Origin: a candidate division KSB1 bacterium
GTDB lineage: Bacteria > Zhuqueibacterota > Zhuqueibacteria > Residuimicrobiales > Krinioviventaceae
Length of the DNA stretch: 64,000 nucleotides
Assembly (NCBI GenBank): GCA_034505495.1
Contig: JAPDQV010000001.1
Span: 81,892-145,891 of the forward strand
Direction of reading: 5' to 3'
The notes below the pieces were generated by a model. That model did not search any database, was not told where the DNA came from, and saw only the letters and a program-made list of their open reading frames with translations. Below are positions 26,864-38,614 of the stretch, in pieces. Numbering within the stretch: position 1 is the first letter of the stretch; each line of letters opens with the position of its first letter. A program made the translations under genes and the position numbers.

Positions 26864-28678
26864 ATGAACATTCTCGGCATCTCCTGCTTTTATCACGACA
26901 GCGCCGCATGTCTCGTTCAGAATGGAGTCATTAAAGCTGCCGCTCAGGAAGAACGATTTTCCCGGAAGAAACATGACTCAGATTTTCCACGCCGAGCCAT
27001 ACGGTTTTGTCTGGACTATGGCGGCCTGTCGATCGATGATATTGACATCATTTCTTTTTACGATAAGCCATTTTTGAAATTCGAAAGAATTCTTGAAACT
27101 TACTTGTCCTATGCTCCTCGGGGTCTGCGCTCTTATTTGATGGCCCTGCCGCTTTGGTTAAAGAAAAAGCTGTGGATTCCTGATTTAATCCGTAAGGAAT
27201 TAGATTTCGACGGCATTATTGTTTTTCCGGAGCATCACGAATCGCACGCGGCTTCGGCTTTTTTCCCATCTCCATTTCGCCGCGCTGCATTTCTCACCAT
27301 GGACGGCGTCGGCGAGTGGGCCACTTCCTCGTTCGGTGTCGGTATCGACAATAGCATTCGGATCGATTCGGAGCTCCACTTTCCCCATTCTCTTGGGCTT
27401 CTTTATTCTGCTTTTACTTATTATACAGGATTCAAAGTCAATTCCGGCGAATATAAAGTCATGGGGCTTGCTCCCTACGGAGAACCCAAGTATGTGCAGA
27501 CGATCCTAGAGCATTTGATTGATCTTAAAGAGGACGGATCTTTTAGATTAAATATGGACTTTTTCGACTATTGCGCCGGGTTGACGATGACGAATGACCG
27601 TTTTCATAGGCTGTTCGGAGGCCCACCGCGCAAACCGGAGACCCTTCTAACGCAAAAAGAAATGGATTTGGCGCGTTCGATTCAGGAAGTGACGGAAGAA
27701 ATCATGCTGCGCGCGGCAAAGCATGTTCATCGTCAAACTGGTGAGCGCTATTTATGCCTTGCAGGCGGCGTTGCTTTGAACTGCGTGGCCAACGGCCGCA
27801 TTCTCCGCGAAGGTCCCTACAAAGATATTTGGATTCAACCGGCTGCCGGGGATGCAGGCGGTGCTTTGGGTGCCGCACTGTTTGCCTGGTACCAGATCGA
27901 AAAGAATCCAAGAGAAGCCGACGATCAACACGATTTTCAGCAAGCCAGTCTACTTGGACCGGAATACCAAAATGACGAAATCAAATCGTTTCTTGAAAGC
28001 AACGCTATTCCTTACCGGTATTTTGCCGATCAAGAATTGTTGGAGACAGCTGCAGAGCTGATTGAAAAAGGAAATATCATCGGGTGGTTTCAGGGCCGTA
28101 TGGAATTTGGTCCGCGGGCGCTGGGGTGTCGTTCCATTCTCGGTGATGCCCGTCATCCGCAAATGCAGGCCAAGATGAATCTCAAAATCAAGTTTCGAGA
28201 AGGCTTTCGCCCCTTCGCTCCTTCTGTTCTTGAAGAATATGTTTCCGATTATTTTGAATTGGACCGTCCGAGCCCCTACATGCTGCTGACGGCTCAAGTG
28301 CGCAAAGAAAGGCAGCGTCCGATGACAGATGAAGAAAGAAAACTTTGGGGAATAGATAAACTGAATGTGATCCGCTCGGACATTCCGGCTGTTACGCATG
28401 TCGATTACTCGGCACGCATACAAACTGTCTCTCCTCTTCACGGCCGTTTCTATGAACTTTTGAAGCACTTTTATGAACGAACCGGATGCGCGGTCCTTGT
28501 CAATACATCCTTTAATGTTAGAGGCGAGCCGATTGTTTGTACGCCCCACGATGCCTATTTATGCTTTATGCGCACTCAAATAGACTATTTGGTTATAGGC
28601 AATTTTATTCTTGACAAAAAAGAACAACCGCCGCTTCAAGAAAGCGTTGATTGGAGAAAATTATATGAGCTTGATTGA
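26864..28678 (+). CDS. NodU/CmcH-family carbamoyltransferase
   Basis: Transfers a carbamoyl group from carbamoyl phosphate through a carbamoyl-adenylate to a hydroxyl of a sugar or natural product. 604 residues: an N-terminal Kae1-like domain with GISCFYHDSAACLVQNG and the metal-binding HHESHAASAFFPSPF, AGGVALNCVANGRI, and a C-terminal YrdC-like domain with GPRALGCRSILGDARHP and NTSFNVRGEPIV. No natural-product synthase is nearby; the neighbour is an SxtJ-like membrane protein, a common pairing. The acceptor is unknown. Confidence 0.93.
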   Translation: MNILGISCFYHDSAACLVQNGVIKAAAQEERFSRKKHDSDFPRRAIRFCLDYGGLSIDDIDIISFYDKPFLKFERILETYLSYAPRGLRSYLMALPLWLKKKLWIPDLIRKELDFDGIIVFPEHHESHAASAFFPSPFRRAAFLTMDGVGEWATSSFGVGIDNSIRIDSELHFPHSLGLLYSAFTYYTGFKVNSGEYKVMGLAPYGEPKYVQTILEHLIDLKEDGSFRLNMDFFDYCAGLTMTNDRFHRLFGGPPRKPETLLTQKEMDLARSIQEVTEEIMLRAAKHVHRQTGERYLCLAGGVALNCVANGRILREGPYKDIWIQPAAGDAGGALGAALFAWYQIEKNPREADDQHDFQQASLLGPEYQNDEIKSFLESNAIPYRYFADQELLETAAELIEKGNIIGWFQGRMEFGPRALGCRSILGDARHPQMQAKMNLKIKFREGFRPFAPSVLEEYVSDYFELDRPSPYMLLTAQVRKERQRPMTDEERKLWGIDKLNVIRSDIPAVTHVDYSARIQTVSPLHGRFYELLKHFYERTGCAVLVNTSFNVRGEPIVCTPHDAYLCFMRTQIDYLVIGNFILDKKEQPPLQESVDWRKLYELD

Positions 28679-29096
28679 AGATATTTATACTGATTATCGT
28701 CGGTTGGAAAAGTCACCGGCAAAGTCAGCCTCTTTCGGCTATTTATTCGCAGTCATTTTGTCACTTTTAGGCATTGCGATTGTTATTTTAGGTAAAGTTC
28801 CCCAGCGTTCCCTTATTTTCTTTACGCCGTCACTTTTATTTGCACTATTTGCGCGCTTTTTTCCTTCTTTACTTAAACCTCTTTTTTCAGTCTGGATAAT
28901 CCTGTCGCTTCTTCTCGGCTGGATTATGTCTCGACTGCTGCTTACTATTGTTTTTTTTGTTGTTATTACACCTATCTCTTTTCTAATGAAGCTCTTCGGC
29001 AAAGATCCCCTTAACCGTCGCTTCAATAAAGATGCTTCGACATATTGGTCATCAAAACTTCATGATCCCCAGAAAGATTTTCAAAAGCAATTTTGA
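28665..29096 (+). CDS. SxtJ-like membrane protein
   Basis: 143 residues from the ATG at 28665, which overlaps the carbamoyltransferase by 14 bases. Three or four hydrophobic helices. The end (MSRLLLTIVFFVVITPISF, MKLFGKDPLNRRF) matches the SxtJ family as I recall it. SxtJ proteins are regularly encoded next to carbamoyltransferases, often with a tiny DUF5989 gene; that third gene is not seen here. Biochemical role unknown. Confidence 0.75.
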   Translation: MSLIEDIYTDYRRLEKSPAKSASFGYLFAVILSLLGIAIVILGKVPQRSLIFFTPSLLFALFARFFPSLLKPLFSVWIILSLLLGWIMSRLLLTIVFFVVITPISFLMKLFGKDPLNRRFNKDASTYWSSKLHDPQKDFQKQF

Positions 29097-29361
29097 ATGA
29101 TTTTTCCACATATACTTCCACATTTCCGCTAATTATTCTGGAAAATGTGTTGTAAAAAAGTGAATAACTCTTTCTGAATAAAACGGTATAGTCTTTTTTA
29201 TTAACAAAACTCTATTGACCGGTGTTTTTACACATCGTATTCACGGTGAGCTGTTTAAAACTTAAATATATCCTTCTTGTTCTTATTATAATTAGCTTTT
29301 ATAGAATCAATTTTCAACATTTCAACGACCATTACTATTAAATTTTTTAAATATTATTTTG
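29097..29361. other. AT-rich gap between convergent genes with DnaA-box-like 9-mers
   Basis: No gene. It carries TTTTCCACA (29102-29110), TTATTCACT on the minus strand (29159-29167), TTTTACACA (29226-29234) and GTATTCACG (29236-29244), each one or two changes from TTATNCACA. A very AT-rich stretch follows from 29257. No terminator stem is obvious. Possible origin element or plain convergent spacer; see findings. Confidence 0.2.
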
Positions 29362-32355
29362 CTATCTGATAATTAGTATCTTCTGCATTCTTTTTTCTTC
29401 TTTCGTGGAAAGAATAACAAAATAGATACCTGAAGGTAAATAAAAGGGTTTCCAATTTAGCAATAAAGTTTCATCTATTTCCCCTTCATAAAGATCTTTT
29501 ATTTTTCTTCCCAATAGATCCGTTATTGTAATAAAGCATTTTTGTGTTGTCTTTCCTTTGATATAAATCGTTGCAGAGCTATTCATTGGGTTAGGATATA
29601 CAGATAAACTCAAAGGTAGGCATTCTTGTTGTTCAGCGTCGATTTCTCCGCGAATGGTATTTGGAAAACCGGGTGTACCACCGTTATAAGAAGCAAACCA
29701 ATTTTCCGCTTTAGAGTTATCTAACCAAGGATAACGCAGCGCCAAAGTAGCTCCCTTTCCGTTTGCTGCCGCGGGCCATGGCCAAACACTGCCGAAGCGT
29801 AGGGAATCTATCAAGTTGCCTTTATCGTCCAATAAAGCAATAAAGTCTCCTTTACTGCTCAAACCAAAAGGCAAATCTCCAAGGGAAGCGAAATTTTTTC
29901 CCCATATTGTTTGAAAAGAAGCCTGATTTCTGCAGACGACGAGATACTGATACGGTCCAATGCAACAACCTGAAGGAAAAGAGAAATCGCTTTTAAAGTC
30001 AGTCAGCTTCCAAAAGGAGATATCGATCGTACGGTCTTGAGGATTATAAAGCTCAATCCAGTCCTCGGCGTTTAGATAAGGAGGAGAGTTGTAATTAATT
30101 TCATTGATAATCAAATAAGGAATTGTTTCATCCTTAACGAAAAAGGCAGTCAAAACGGAATCTCTATCGAGACTAATTAAAACTGACGAGGATTCATCAA
30201 TTCCATTCCATGAAGAAAATCGATAACCAGGTAAAGCCGATGCGCGCAAAGAAAGCGCCACATCATGAAAATAAAGACCTTTCCAAGATGGAACATTAAT
30301 AGTTAATGAATTAAGGCTAATACTGCCGCTTTGCGGCGGCTCAATGCGCAGCTGCAGTTCGGACGCTCCGCTCAATTTAAACTCATGCAGAACATGGTCA
30401 AAAAGGTAATTTCTTCTCAGCTGCAAAAATTTTTTTACAACATCGCAATTTTTCATCCACTGTGTTTTTTGACCACCCCATCTCTGTAAATGCCGATCAA
30501 TTTCGGGTTCCAATGTACTTTGAACGGATTTAAAAATTGCCAGAGAGGAATCCGGTGAAAAGCGGGTATTCAACAAATCGGCAAGATAATTGATAAACAT
30601 CTCGCGAAAACCTTGATTTTCGAGAATTTTTCGGAATAAAAAGGTAGACTCCGGAGGGTTCGGCCAGGAAGGACCATTCTCCTCTCGGTAATAAGCGAGC
30701 GTGTTGTCCCGGTAGCCGTCTTCGGGCGCATAATGATAATTTGGAACGAATAATCGCAGTCCGAAGCTGTGGTCTACATCGTATAGAATCCAACGATATA
30801 AGCCCGGCTCAGAATTAGGGCGCCAAAATTTACAGTTGTGCCCAGGACCGTCGTGGTTGGCTAAGATAATCTGGACTGCCATGTAAGTCAAATAGTTCTT
30901 TACATCTATTATCTCGGCAACATAGTCGGCGTTTTTTTGTATGGAAAGAGAATGGCCCTTGAGAAAATCTATTAAAGCGTTGAAATGTGTTGCATCGCCT
31001 TGGACAGCCAAGGGATAAAGACGATGATAATCGTCGAGAAGATCGATTTTATCAGGATCTACACCATAATGTTCGGCAAGATAGTGTTCATTGATTTTTT
31101 CGCGAAGATTATAAATTCCCCAATAATCGCCGTTGATATAAAGATGACACGGCCGATAAGCCTGGAACTCAAGATCAATCCCGTACAATAGACGAGCAGC
31201 CAATCCGTCGCGAAACTGCACGCCGCCTTCATTGTGTGTGTTATCGCTCCCGCCGTTGCGAAGCAAAAACGACTTGAAACGGCAAATCGGATAATCGGGA
31301 AATAAAGGATAATGCAGCTCTTCAATGCCATAGGCACGGCGTATAAAGACCGCAAAGGACTTTTGCGGCAATTTTCGGCTTGTTTTTCCAAACATTCTGA
31401 CGCCGGCATCAATGCTGAAACCTAAACGGCCGTCCGGTTCAAAAAGCTCAATGTGAACGGGACGCTCCCAGTCTTCCCAATAATTGGCCGGTGGCTGTAC
31501 GGGATTATCAGGATAACCGCCGAGCTTGGTTCCGTTACCTTCTACATAGATACCAATATCTGCATCAAACAGATTTGCCGGATGCGTGCTTAACGAGACA
31601 ACCGGCAGGCCTAATTTTGGCGAAATGAAATAGCTTTGAGTAACTACTGGTCCTAGTCTCCCCTCCTTGTCTTTGACGCGCGCTCTAATGACCGTTGTTT
31701 TGGTCACCTTGAGACGATTCTGATAGATCGATGCGCCGAGGTGAGGAAGAGAGCCGTCCATCGTAAAGATAATTGAAAAAGGTTCAGGAACGCTTATTGA
31801 AACCTCTATAGGATGAGCGTAAAAACCTGAAGCAGGGGAAAAGTCCGGTACTACATGAGACAGTTGCGACAAAGGGTCAGAGTTAGGCATACCCGGAGTC
31901 GGAGTTGCGGTTATAGACCAGCGGTCACTGAACCTGCCATACGATTGATCGGCTGCAAGGGCTGGTACGGAAACACTGTCGAGCAATTGTCCTGTCGGTG
32001 AAAACAAAAAGAGCGTTTCACCTTTGGAAGAAATCTTGAAATTTGTGTGCAGTATGCCATTTCTGCGGTCTTTTCCCGAGGCATAAACCAAAAGAAAACT
32101 GCCTGACGGAAGAGTGATTTTGGGGAAAACCCATTTTGATGGAATTTTTACATCATCAGAAAGGAAATAATTTGACAGAGAGATAGACGAATTGGAAGGG
32201 TTATAGAGCTCAATCCAATCCGTATAATCTCCGTCTTCATCTTTAACCGTCAAAGTATTAAATGATAAAACCTCATTGAGTATCGGATATTGCGCCTGAA
32301 CCGTCGTCAATAAGAGAAAAGCGAAAAAATAAAATCGATTTAAATTCATATTCAT
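29362..32355 (-). CDS. Secreted CotH-kinase/lamin-tail protein with sorting domain
   Basis: About 997 residues. Signal peptide (FYFFAFLLLTTVQAQ), a lamin-tail domain (ILNEVLSFN ... DYTDWIELYNPSN), a chitobiase-type domain (PFSIIFTMDGSLPH), a CotH kinase-like domain (GVRMFGKTSRKLPQKSFAVF, GIYNLREKINEHY, RWILYDVDHSFG), a second lamin-tail domain (INEINYNSPPYLNAEDWIE), and a Por-type C-terminal sorting domain (LSVYPNPMNSSATIYI to ILIIR). The ATG at 32355, or at 32349, is chosen because a terminator lies just upstream. CotH domains phosphorylate spore-coat proteins in Bacillus; in this context the role is unknown. Confidence 0.87.
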   Translation of the reverse strand: MNMNLNRFYFFAFLLLTTVQAQYPILNEVLSFNTLTVKDEDGDYTDWIELYNPSNSSISLSNYFLSDDVKIPSKWVFPKITLPSGSFLLVYASGKDRRNGILHTNFKISSKGETLFLFSPTGQLLDSVSVPALAADQSYGRFSDRWSITATPTPGMPNSDPLSQLSHVVPDFSPASGFYAHPIEVSISVPEPFSIIFTMDGSLPHLGASIYQNRLKVTKTTVIRARVKDKEGRLGPVVTQSYFISPKLGLPVVSLSTHPANLFDADIGIYVEGNGTKLGGYPDNPVQPPANYWEDWERPVHIELFEPDGRLGFSIDAGVRMFGKTSRKLPQKSFAVFIRRAYGIEELHYPLFPDYPICRFKSFLLRNGGSDNTHNEGGVQFRDGLAARLLYGIDLEFQAYRPCHLYINGDYWGIYNLREKINEHYLAEHYGVDPDKIDLLDDYHRLYPLAVQGDATHFNALIDFLKGHSLSIQKNADYVAEIIDVKNYLTYMAVQIILANHDGPGHNCKFWRPNSEPGLYRWILYDVDHSFGLRLFVPNYHYAPEDGYRDNTLAYYREENGPSWPNPPESTFLFRKILENQGFREMFINYLADLLNTRFSPDSSLAIFKSVQSTLEPEIDRHLQRWGGQKTQWMKNCDVVKKFLQLRRNYLFDHVLHEFKLSGASELQLRIEPPQSGSISLNSLTINVPSWKGLYFHDVALSLRASALPGYRFSSWNGIDESSSVLISLDRDSVLTAFFVKDETIPYLIINEINYNSPPYLNAEDWIELYNPQDRTIDISFWKLTDFKSDFSFPSGCCIGPYQYLVVCRNQASFQTIWGKNFASLGDLPFGLSSKGDFIALLDDKGNLIDSLRFGSVWPWPAAANGKGATLALRYPWLDNSKAENWFASYNGGTPGFPNTIRGEIDAEQQECLPLSLSVYPNPMNSSATIYIKGKTTQKCFITITDLLGRKIKDLYEGEIDETLLLNWKPFYLPSGIYFVILSTKEEKRMQKILIIR

Positions 32356-32365
32356 ATCTTTTGAA

Positions 32366-32393
32366 TGAAAAAAGGGCGCCTCAAGGCGCCCTG
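32366..32393 (-). terminator. Rho-independent terminator after the 335-residue secreted protein gene
   Basis: On the minus strand GGGCGCC, TTGA and GGCGCCC form a 7-bp GC stem (32391-32374) followed by TTTTTT. It ends the upstream gene and lies about 13 bases before the start of the CotH gene. Confidence 0.88.
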
Positions 32394-32445
32394 ACCAGTT
32401 TGATAAACCTTGAAAAAACAATTCTAATTTCTGCAAATCAACCTG

Positions 32446-33453
32446 TTATTTAAGTAATGTCATTTTTCTGTTCAGTTTGTGATTATCGGCTGTCAGCTCA
32501 TAGACATAGACGCCGGCAGATAAAGCTGAAGCATCAAAGACCACTCTATGAGCTCCGGCAGGAAGGTGATCATTTACTAATTCAGCTACTTTTCTGCCGT
32601 TTAGATCGAACAATGCGAGCTGAACTCGGCCGGCAAAGGGAAGCTCAAATTCGATTGAGGTCGTTGGGTTGAAGGGGTTGGGATAGTTTTGATGCAAAGC
32701 CATACCCATGGGTACAGCGGGTTTTTCGGCTTTGGTTTGGTCTTTGTCTTTATAAAGGCACCAGTCAATGGAAGCCTGCCAAAGCTTCCAACCTATTTCG
32801 TTGAAATATGCGGCGCCGTTATCGTTCCAACCGGCAAAATAACGACGCTCCGCTGCTTCGGTGCCGTCCGCCATCACTGCACCCTTTTCATAGCAGTATA
32901 TGGCGCCGTAAATAATCGTTGCGATTTCTTCGTCGCCAGGAACGGGGACATATTCAGCAATTACTACTCCTTCTTCACTTGGATAACCTTGACCACTTTG
33001 GATTTCGTAAAAGTCAAAAGGCTCGACTTCGCCGGTTAAGCCGGCAGCCAGAAAATGACCTTCGGCGCGAATAACAATCGGTCGTTGTTTGGGCTGAAAG
33101 TGCCGCATCGCGTCGGTGTCCAGCGTCATACCCATATCGTCCTGAGCGTAAGGCTCGATCATAATCACCGGCACCGCAACGTTTTTGAATTTGTTCGTTA
33201 CCTTTGAAGAGGAAACGGTAGAAGAAACATACACCAAATCCATTCCATCCGCCCACGTGGAATCAACATCAGAATCCAATCCGGTCAGCACGTCATAGCC
33301 TTGGGATTGCATTCGATCCAAAATCGCGCTATCACCCTCTCCCCAGGTCTCGTTGGTTACGAGCAAGATTTTAACCTTTTTCTCATCTTGTGCATAGACA
33401 AAAGCCGAAAGAAAAGCCAACATCGTCAGGACAACTCTGTAGCTCTTTTTCAT
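32446..33453 (-). CDS. Secreted protein with type IX-like sorting domain
   Basis: 335 residues. Signal peptide (VVLTMLAFLSAFVYA), a Rossmann-like alpha/beta domain starting KVKILLVTNETWGEGDSA that resembles ThuA/glutamine-amidotransferase-like folds by pattern only, then a textbook sorting domain (LHQNYPNPFNPTTSIEFELP to KMTLLK). The middle domain has no catalytic motif I recognise. It has its own promoter and terminator, so it is a single-gene unit. Confidence 0.85.
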   Translation of the reverse strand: MKKSYRVVLTMLAFLSAFVYAQDEKKVKILLVTNETWGEGDSAILDRMQSQGYDVLTGLDSDVDSTWADGMDLVYVSSTVSSSKVTNKFKNVAVPVIMIEPYAQDDMGMTLDTDAMRHFQPKQRPIVIRAEGHFLAAGLTGEVEPFDFYEIQSGQGYPSEEGVVIAEYVPVPGDEEIATIIYGAIYCYEKGAVMADGTEAAERRYFAGWNDNGAAYFNEIGWKLWQASIDWCLYKDKDQTKAEKPAVPMGMALHQNYPNPFNPTTSIEFELPFAGRVQLALFDLNGRKVAELVNDHLPAGAHRVVFDASALSAGVYVYELTADNHKLNRKMTLLK

Positions 33454-33499
33454 CGCGCACCTCTCAAATAATTCATTTTGTTAAGAAATTGTTAATCAA

Positions 33500-33527
33500 A
33501 TTTTAAAAATTTTTTCCGCCAAGTCAA
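33500..33527 (-). promoter_or_regulatory. Promoter of the 335-residue secreted protein gene
   Basis: On the minus strand TTGACT (33527-33522), a 16-base spacer and TAAAAT (33505-33500), each a 5/6 match. The leader is about 40 bases and ends in AGAGGTG before the ATG. Confidence 0.65.
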
Positions 33528-33570
33528 CAAAAAACTGATGAATCGGCTAATAAATCTCCTGCTTGAAAAA

Positions 33571-33762
33571 TCATTTATGTTGAGAAAGCTGAAAAATCGT
33601 TATGTCGTTTTTTAAGCTGGGAAAATCGATGATATCGTAATTGGGGAAGGCAAAAATAGAAACTTTTGACCCCGCTAGAATCGAATATGCTTTTCCGTAA
33701 TAGAAACCTGCGTCTCCAAGCGCGATGGAAGACAGAAGTTTCGAAAATATAGTGTTGATTCC
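33571..33762 (-). pseudogene. Probable remnant of a protein-coding gene
   Basis: An open frame of 63 codons bounded by TAG (33765-33763) and TGA (33573-33571), with no start codon or ribosome site. It reads as plausible protein: GINTIFSKLLSSIALGDAGF, then YYGKAYSILAGSKVSIFAFP, then NYDIIDFPSLKNDITIFQL. Composition and codon choice resemble neighbouring genes rather than random AT-rich spacer. No family recognised. It lies just past the gene whose sorting domain is cut short (33786-35597), so a deletion may have joined two gene ends. Confidence 0.4.
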
Positions 33763-33785
33763 CTACTGATAGGCAATGTTGCGAC

Positions 33786-35597
33786 TTATTCTCCGTTTAA
33801 TAGGCGGGAAGGATTGACCTTCTCCATAATAAGCCGGCTTTTTTCATCTTGGCCGTCCCAGACGATTGAATGAAATCCTTGTGACATTTGGCTGTCGATC
33901 AACTTGACCAATTCTTTGTCGTCCAAGATCGGTATATCTGCCTTGGCGGAATCCATTTTCGGCAATTCATAGCCGATTGGTTTTGATCGATAGGCTGATG
34001 CTCTGGACATGACAGAAAGCGGCGTTGGTTCCAACATGCGCTCATCACCCGCCAAAAATACATTTTTTCGACTTAAAACAAAATTGAGCGGTTCGCAGCG
34101 TATACCTTTGGCCACATACTTGTAGTAAATAGCCGGCAAAGCGCTCATGCTTTGTGAAAATACGCCGATGCGCCAATCACCTTCCAGCGATATATTTAAG
34201 GCATATTCTCCTCGATCGTTGGAGCGGGTAATCAAATGCGCCGCAGGTGAGTTTTCCCATGCATGCCTGGCTACAATCCAAACTCCGACTAACGGTTTAC
34301 CGCGCTCATCCAGGACCTTCCCCCGAAGCGTCATAAGGGATGTCTCGGCGGCAAAGTTTAAAGTATGAGATGCGTTGTGATCGATCCTCCGGTTTGGATT
34401 TGGCAGTGGAACTAGAGAAGAACCGCCTTCGTTTTGCGCGAAAAGCCTGACGAGCGAAGCGTTGCCCATACCCAATGCATAGCCGGCATCTGCATTTGAA
34501 AGGCTATGATAAAATTTTTGGAGTTTTTCGGAGTCAGCCCAACATACAACTTTAGCCGGCGCATCGTTTTCCTCGGCCTTGTTGCAGGTGAAGATTCTCG
34601 AACTGGACTGCGTGCTGAGTAAAAAGTGGAAATTTTGCGCAACGATTTCACCTTTCTCGGCGCGAAAAGTAAATTGGGATGGCATTGCAGAATATAATTC
34701 CGGCATGTAAATGCTTGAGAGTTTGTCATTGGTCTGATCAATGTCGACGACGTAATCGCCGGGTTCGATGCCGAGGACAAACTCGCCTTTTTCATCAGTA
34801 ACACCTTGAAAAAGCTGCCCGCTGTCTTTTTTCTTCGCTATTACGGCGATTCCTGAAGCGGGTATGTCATTATCCAAATAAACCTTGCCGGAAAAAAATG
34901 TATCATAAGGCTTGATGAAAAAATTCAATTCGGAAAATTTGTCTACGCCGACGCGTTGAGAGCATGGTTTGCAATCAGCATTGAGGTCGACAAAATAATC
35001 AGCTTGCGGCAGTGAAATTGAATAAAAGCCGTTTTGGTCCGTTACGGCACGATAGCAGGCCGGCGGTATGGATTCGCTGACAAATTTTATAACAACTCCT
35101 GAAATCGGTTTACCGGTTGCTTCATCGCATACCTTTCCATAGACACCGCTTGTCCCTTGAGGAAGATTCCAATCAATAAATGCTGTGGCAAAACTTTTAT
35201 CGCTGTCGGTAATTTTGACAATCCAGCTTTGTCTGCATCCAGGATTCCACCTTTTATCAAAATAAATTGATGCTTTTACGAAGCCGTCTGCAAGCGTTTC
35301 ATCGCCGGGAATTGCATCGATTCTCGAATCGCCGTCAATAATAGTCCCAAGGCCGTCGACGAAAGTATGGAAAAAGACGCGTGGTTCGTCAAAGTCAATG
35401 CGTCCGTTTCGGTTTACGTCATGAAAAATTTCACAATAAGCAGTGTTACCGATTGAGCCAACGTCGAAACATATTGTTACATGGGTCGGCAAATTCTTCA
35501 CTTCGAGCTTTTCATTTTGATCAAATCTAACAAAGGTTACCGAATGAGCGACAGAACAAACAATCAAAATCATCAATGTGTACAGCCGAATTTTCAT
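33786..35597 (-). CDS. Secreted carboxypeptidase-regulatory-like repeat protein with degenerate sorting domain
   Basis: 603 residues from the ATG at 35597 (GAGGAATCT upstream). Signal peptide (RLYTLMILIVCSVAHS), an EF-like DVNRNGRIDFDE patch, and about three CarboxypepD_reg-like modules (GVYGKVCDEATGKPISGVVI, FSGKVYLDNDIPASGIAVIA, LRGKVLDERGKPLVGVWIVA). The last ~60 residues look like a worn sorting domain (IGYELPKMDSAKADI ... QGFHSIVWDGQDEKSRLI) that lacks the usual final strand, 'ASGVYFY...' and basic end, stopping at NPSRLLNGE. Likely no longer sorted normally. Confidence 0.8.
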   Translation of the reverse strand: MKIRLYTLMILIVCSVAHSVTFVRFDQNEKLEVKNLPTHVTICFDVGSIGNTAYCEIFHDVNRNGRIDFDEPRVFFHTFVDGLGTIIDGDSRIDAIPGDETLADGFVKASIYFDKRWNPGCRQSWIVKITDSDKSFATAFIDWNLPQGTSGVYGKVCDEATGKPISGVVIKFVSESIPPACYRAVTDQNGFYSISLPQADYFVDLNADCKPCSQRVGVDKFSELNFFIKPYDTFFSGKVYLDNDIPASGIAVIAKKKDSGQLFQGVTDEKGEFVLGIEPGDYVVDIDQTNDKLSSIYMPELYSAMPSQFTFRAEKGEIVAQNFHFLLSTQSSSRIFTCNKAEENDAPAKVVCWADSEKLQKFYHSLSNADAGYALGMGNASLVRLFAQNEGGSSLVPLPNPNRRIDHNASHTLNFAAETSLMTLRGKVLDERGKPLVGVWIVARHAWENSPAAHLITRSNDRGEYALNISLEGDWRIGVFSQSMSALPAIYYKYVAKGIRCEPLNFVLSRKNVFLAGDERMLEPTPLSVMSRASAYRSKPIGYELPKMDSAKADIPILDDKELVKLIDSQMSQGFHSIVWDGQDEKSRLIMEKVNPSRLLNGE

Positions 35598-35773
35598 AGA
35601 TTCCTCATTACGTAAAAACAATGAGTTATATTATTTTAAAGTTCACGAGAAAAACTTTTAATTAGAAAGCATTTTCGGTTACTTAAGGCAAAAGCTCTTT
35701 GTTTAACTTGAGGCGTTTTTCTTGTTGAAAATGGAGATGCAATTTAAAGGCCGGCAATGGGCAGGCGGAAGGA

Positions 35774-38595
<2,822 letters not shown>

Positions 38596-38614
38596 TCACT
38601 TTTCCCCGAAAGTT

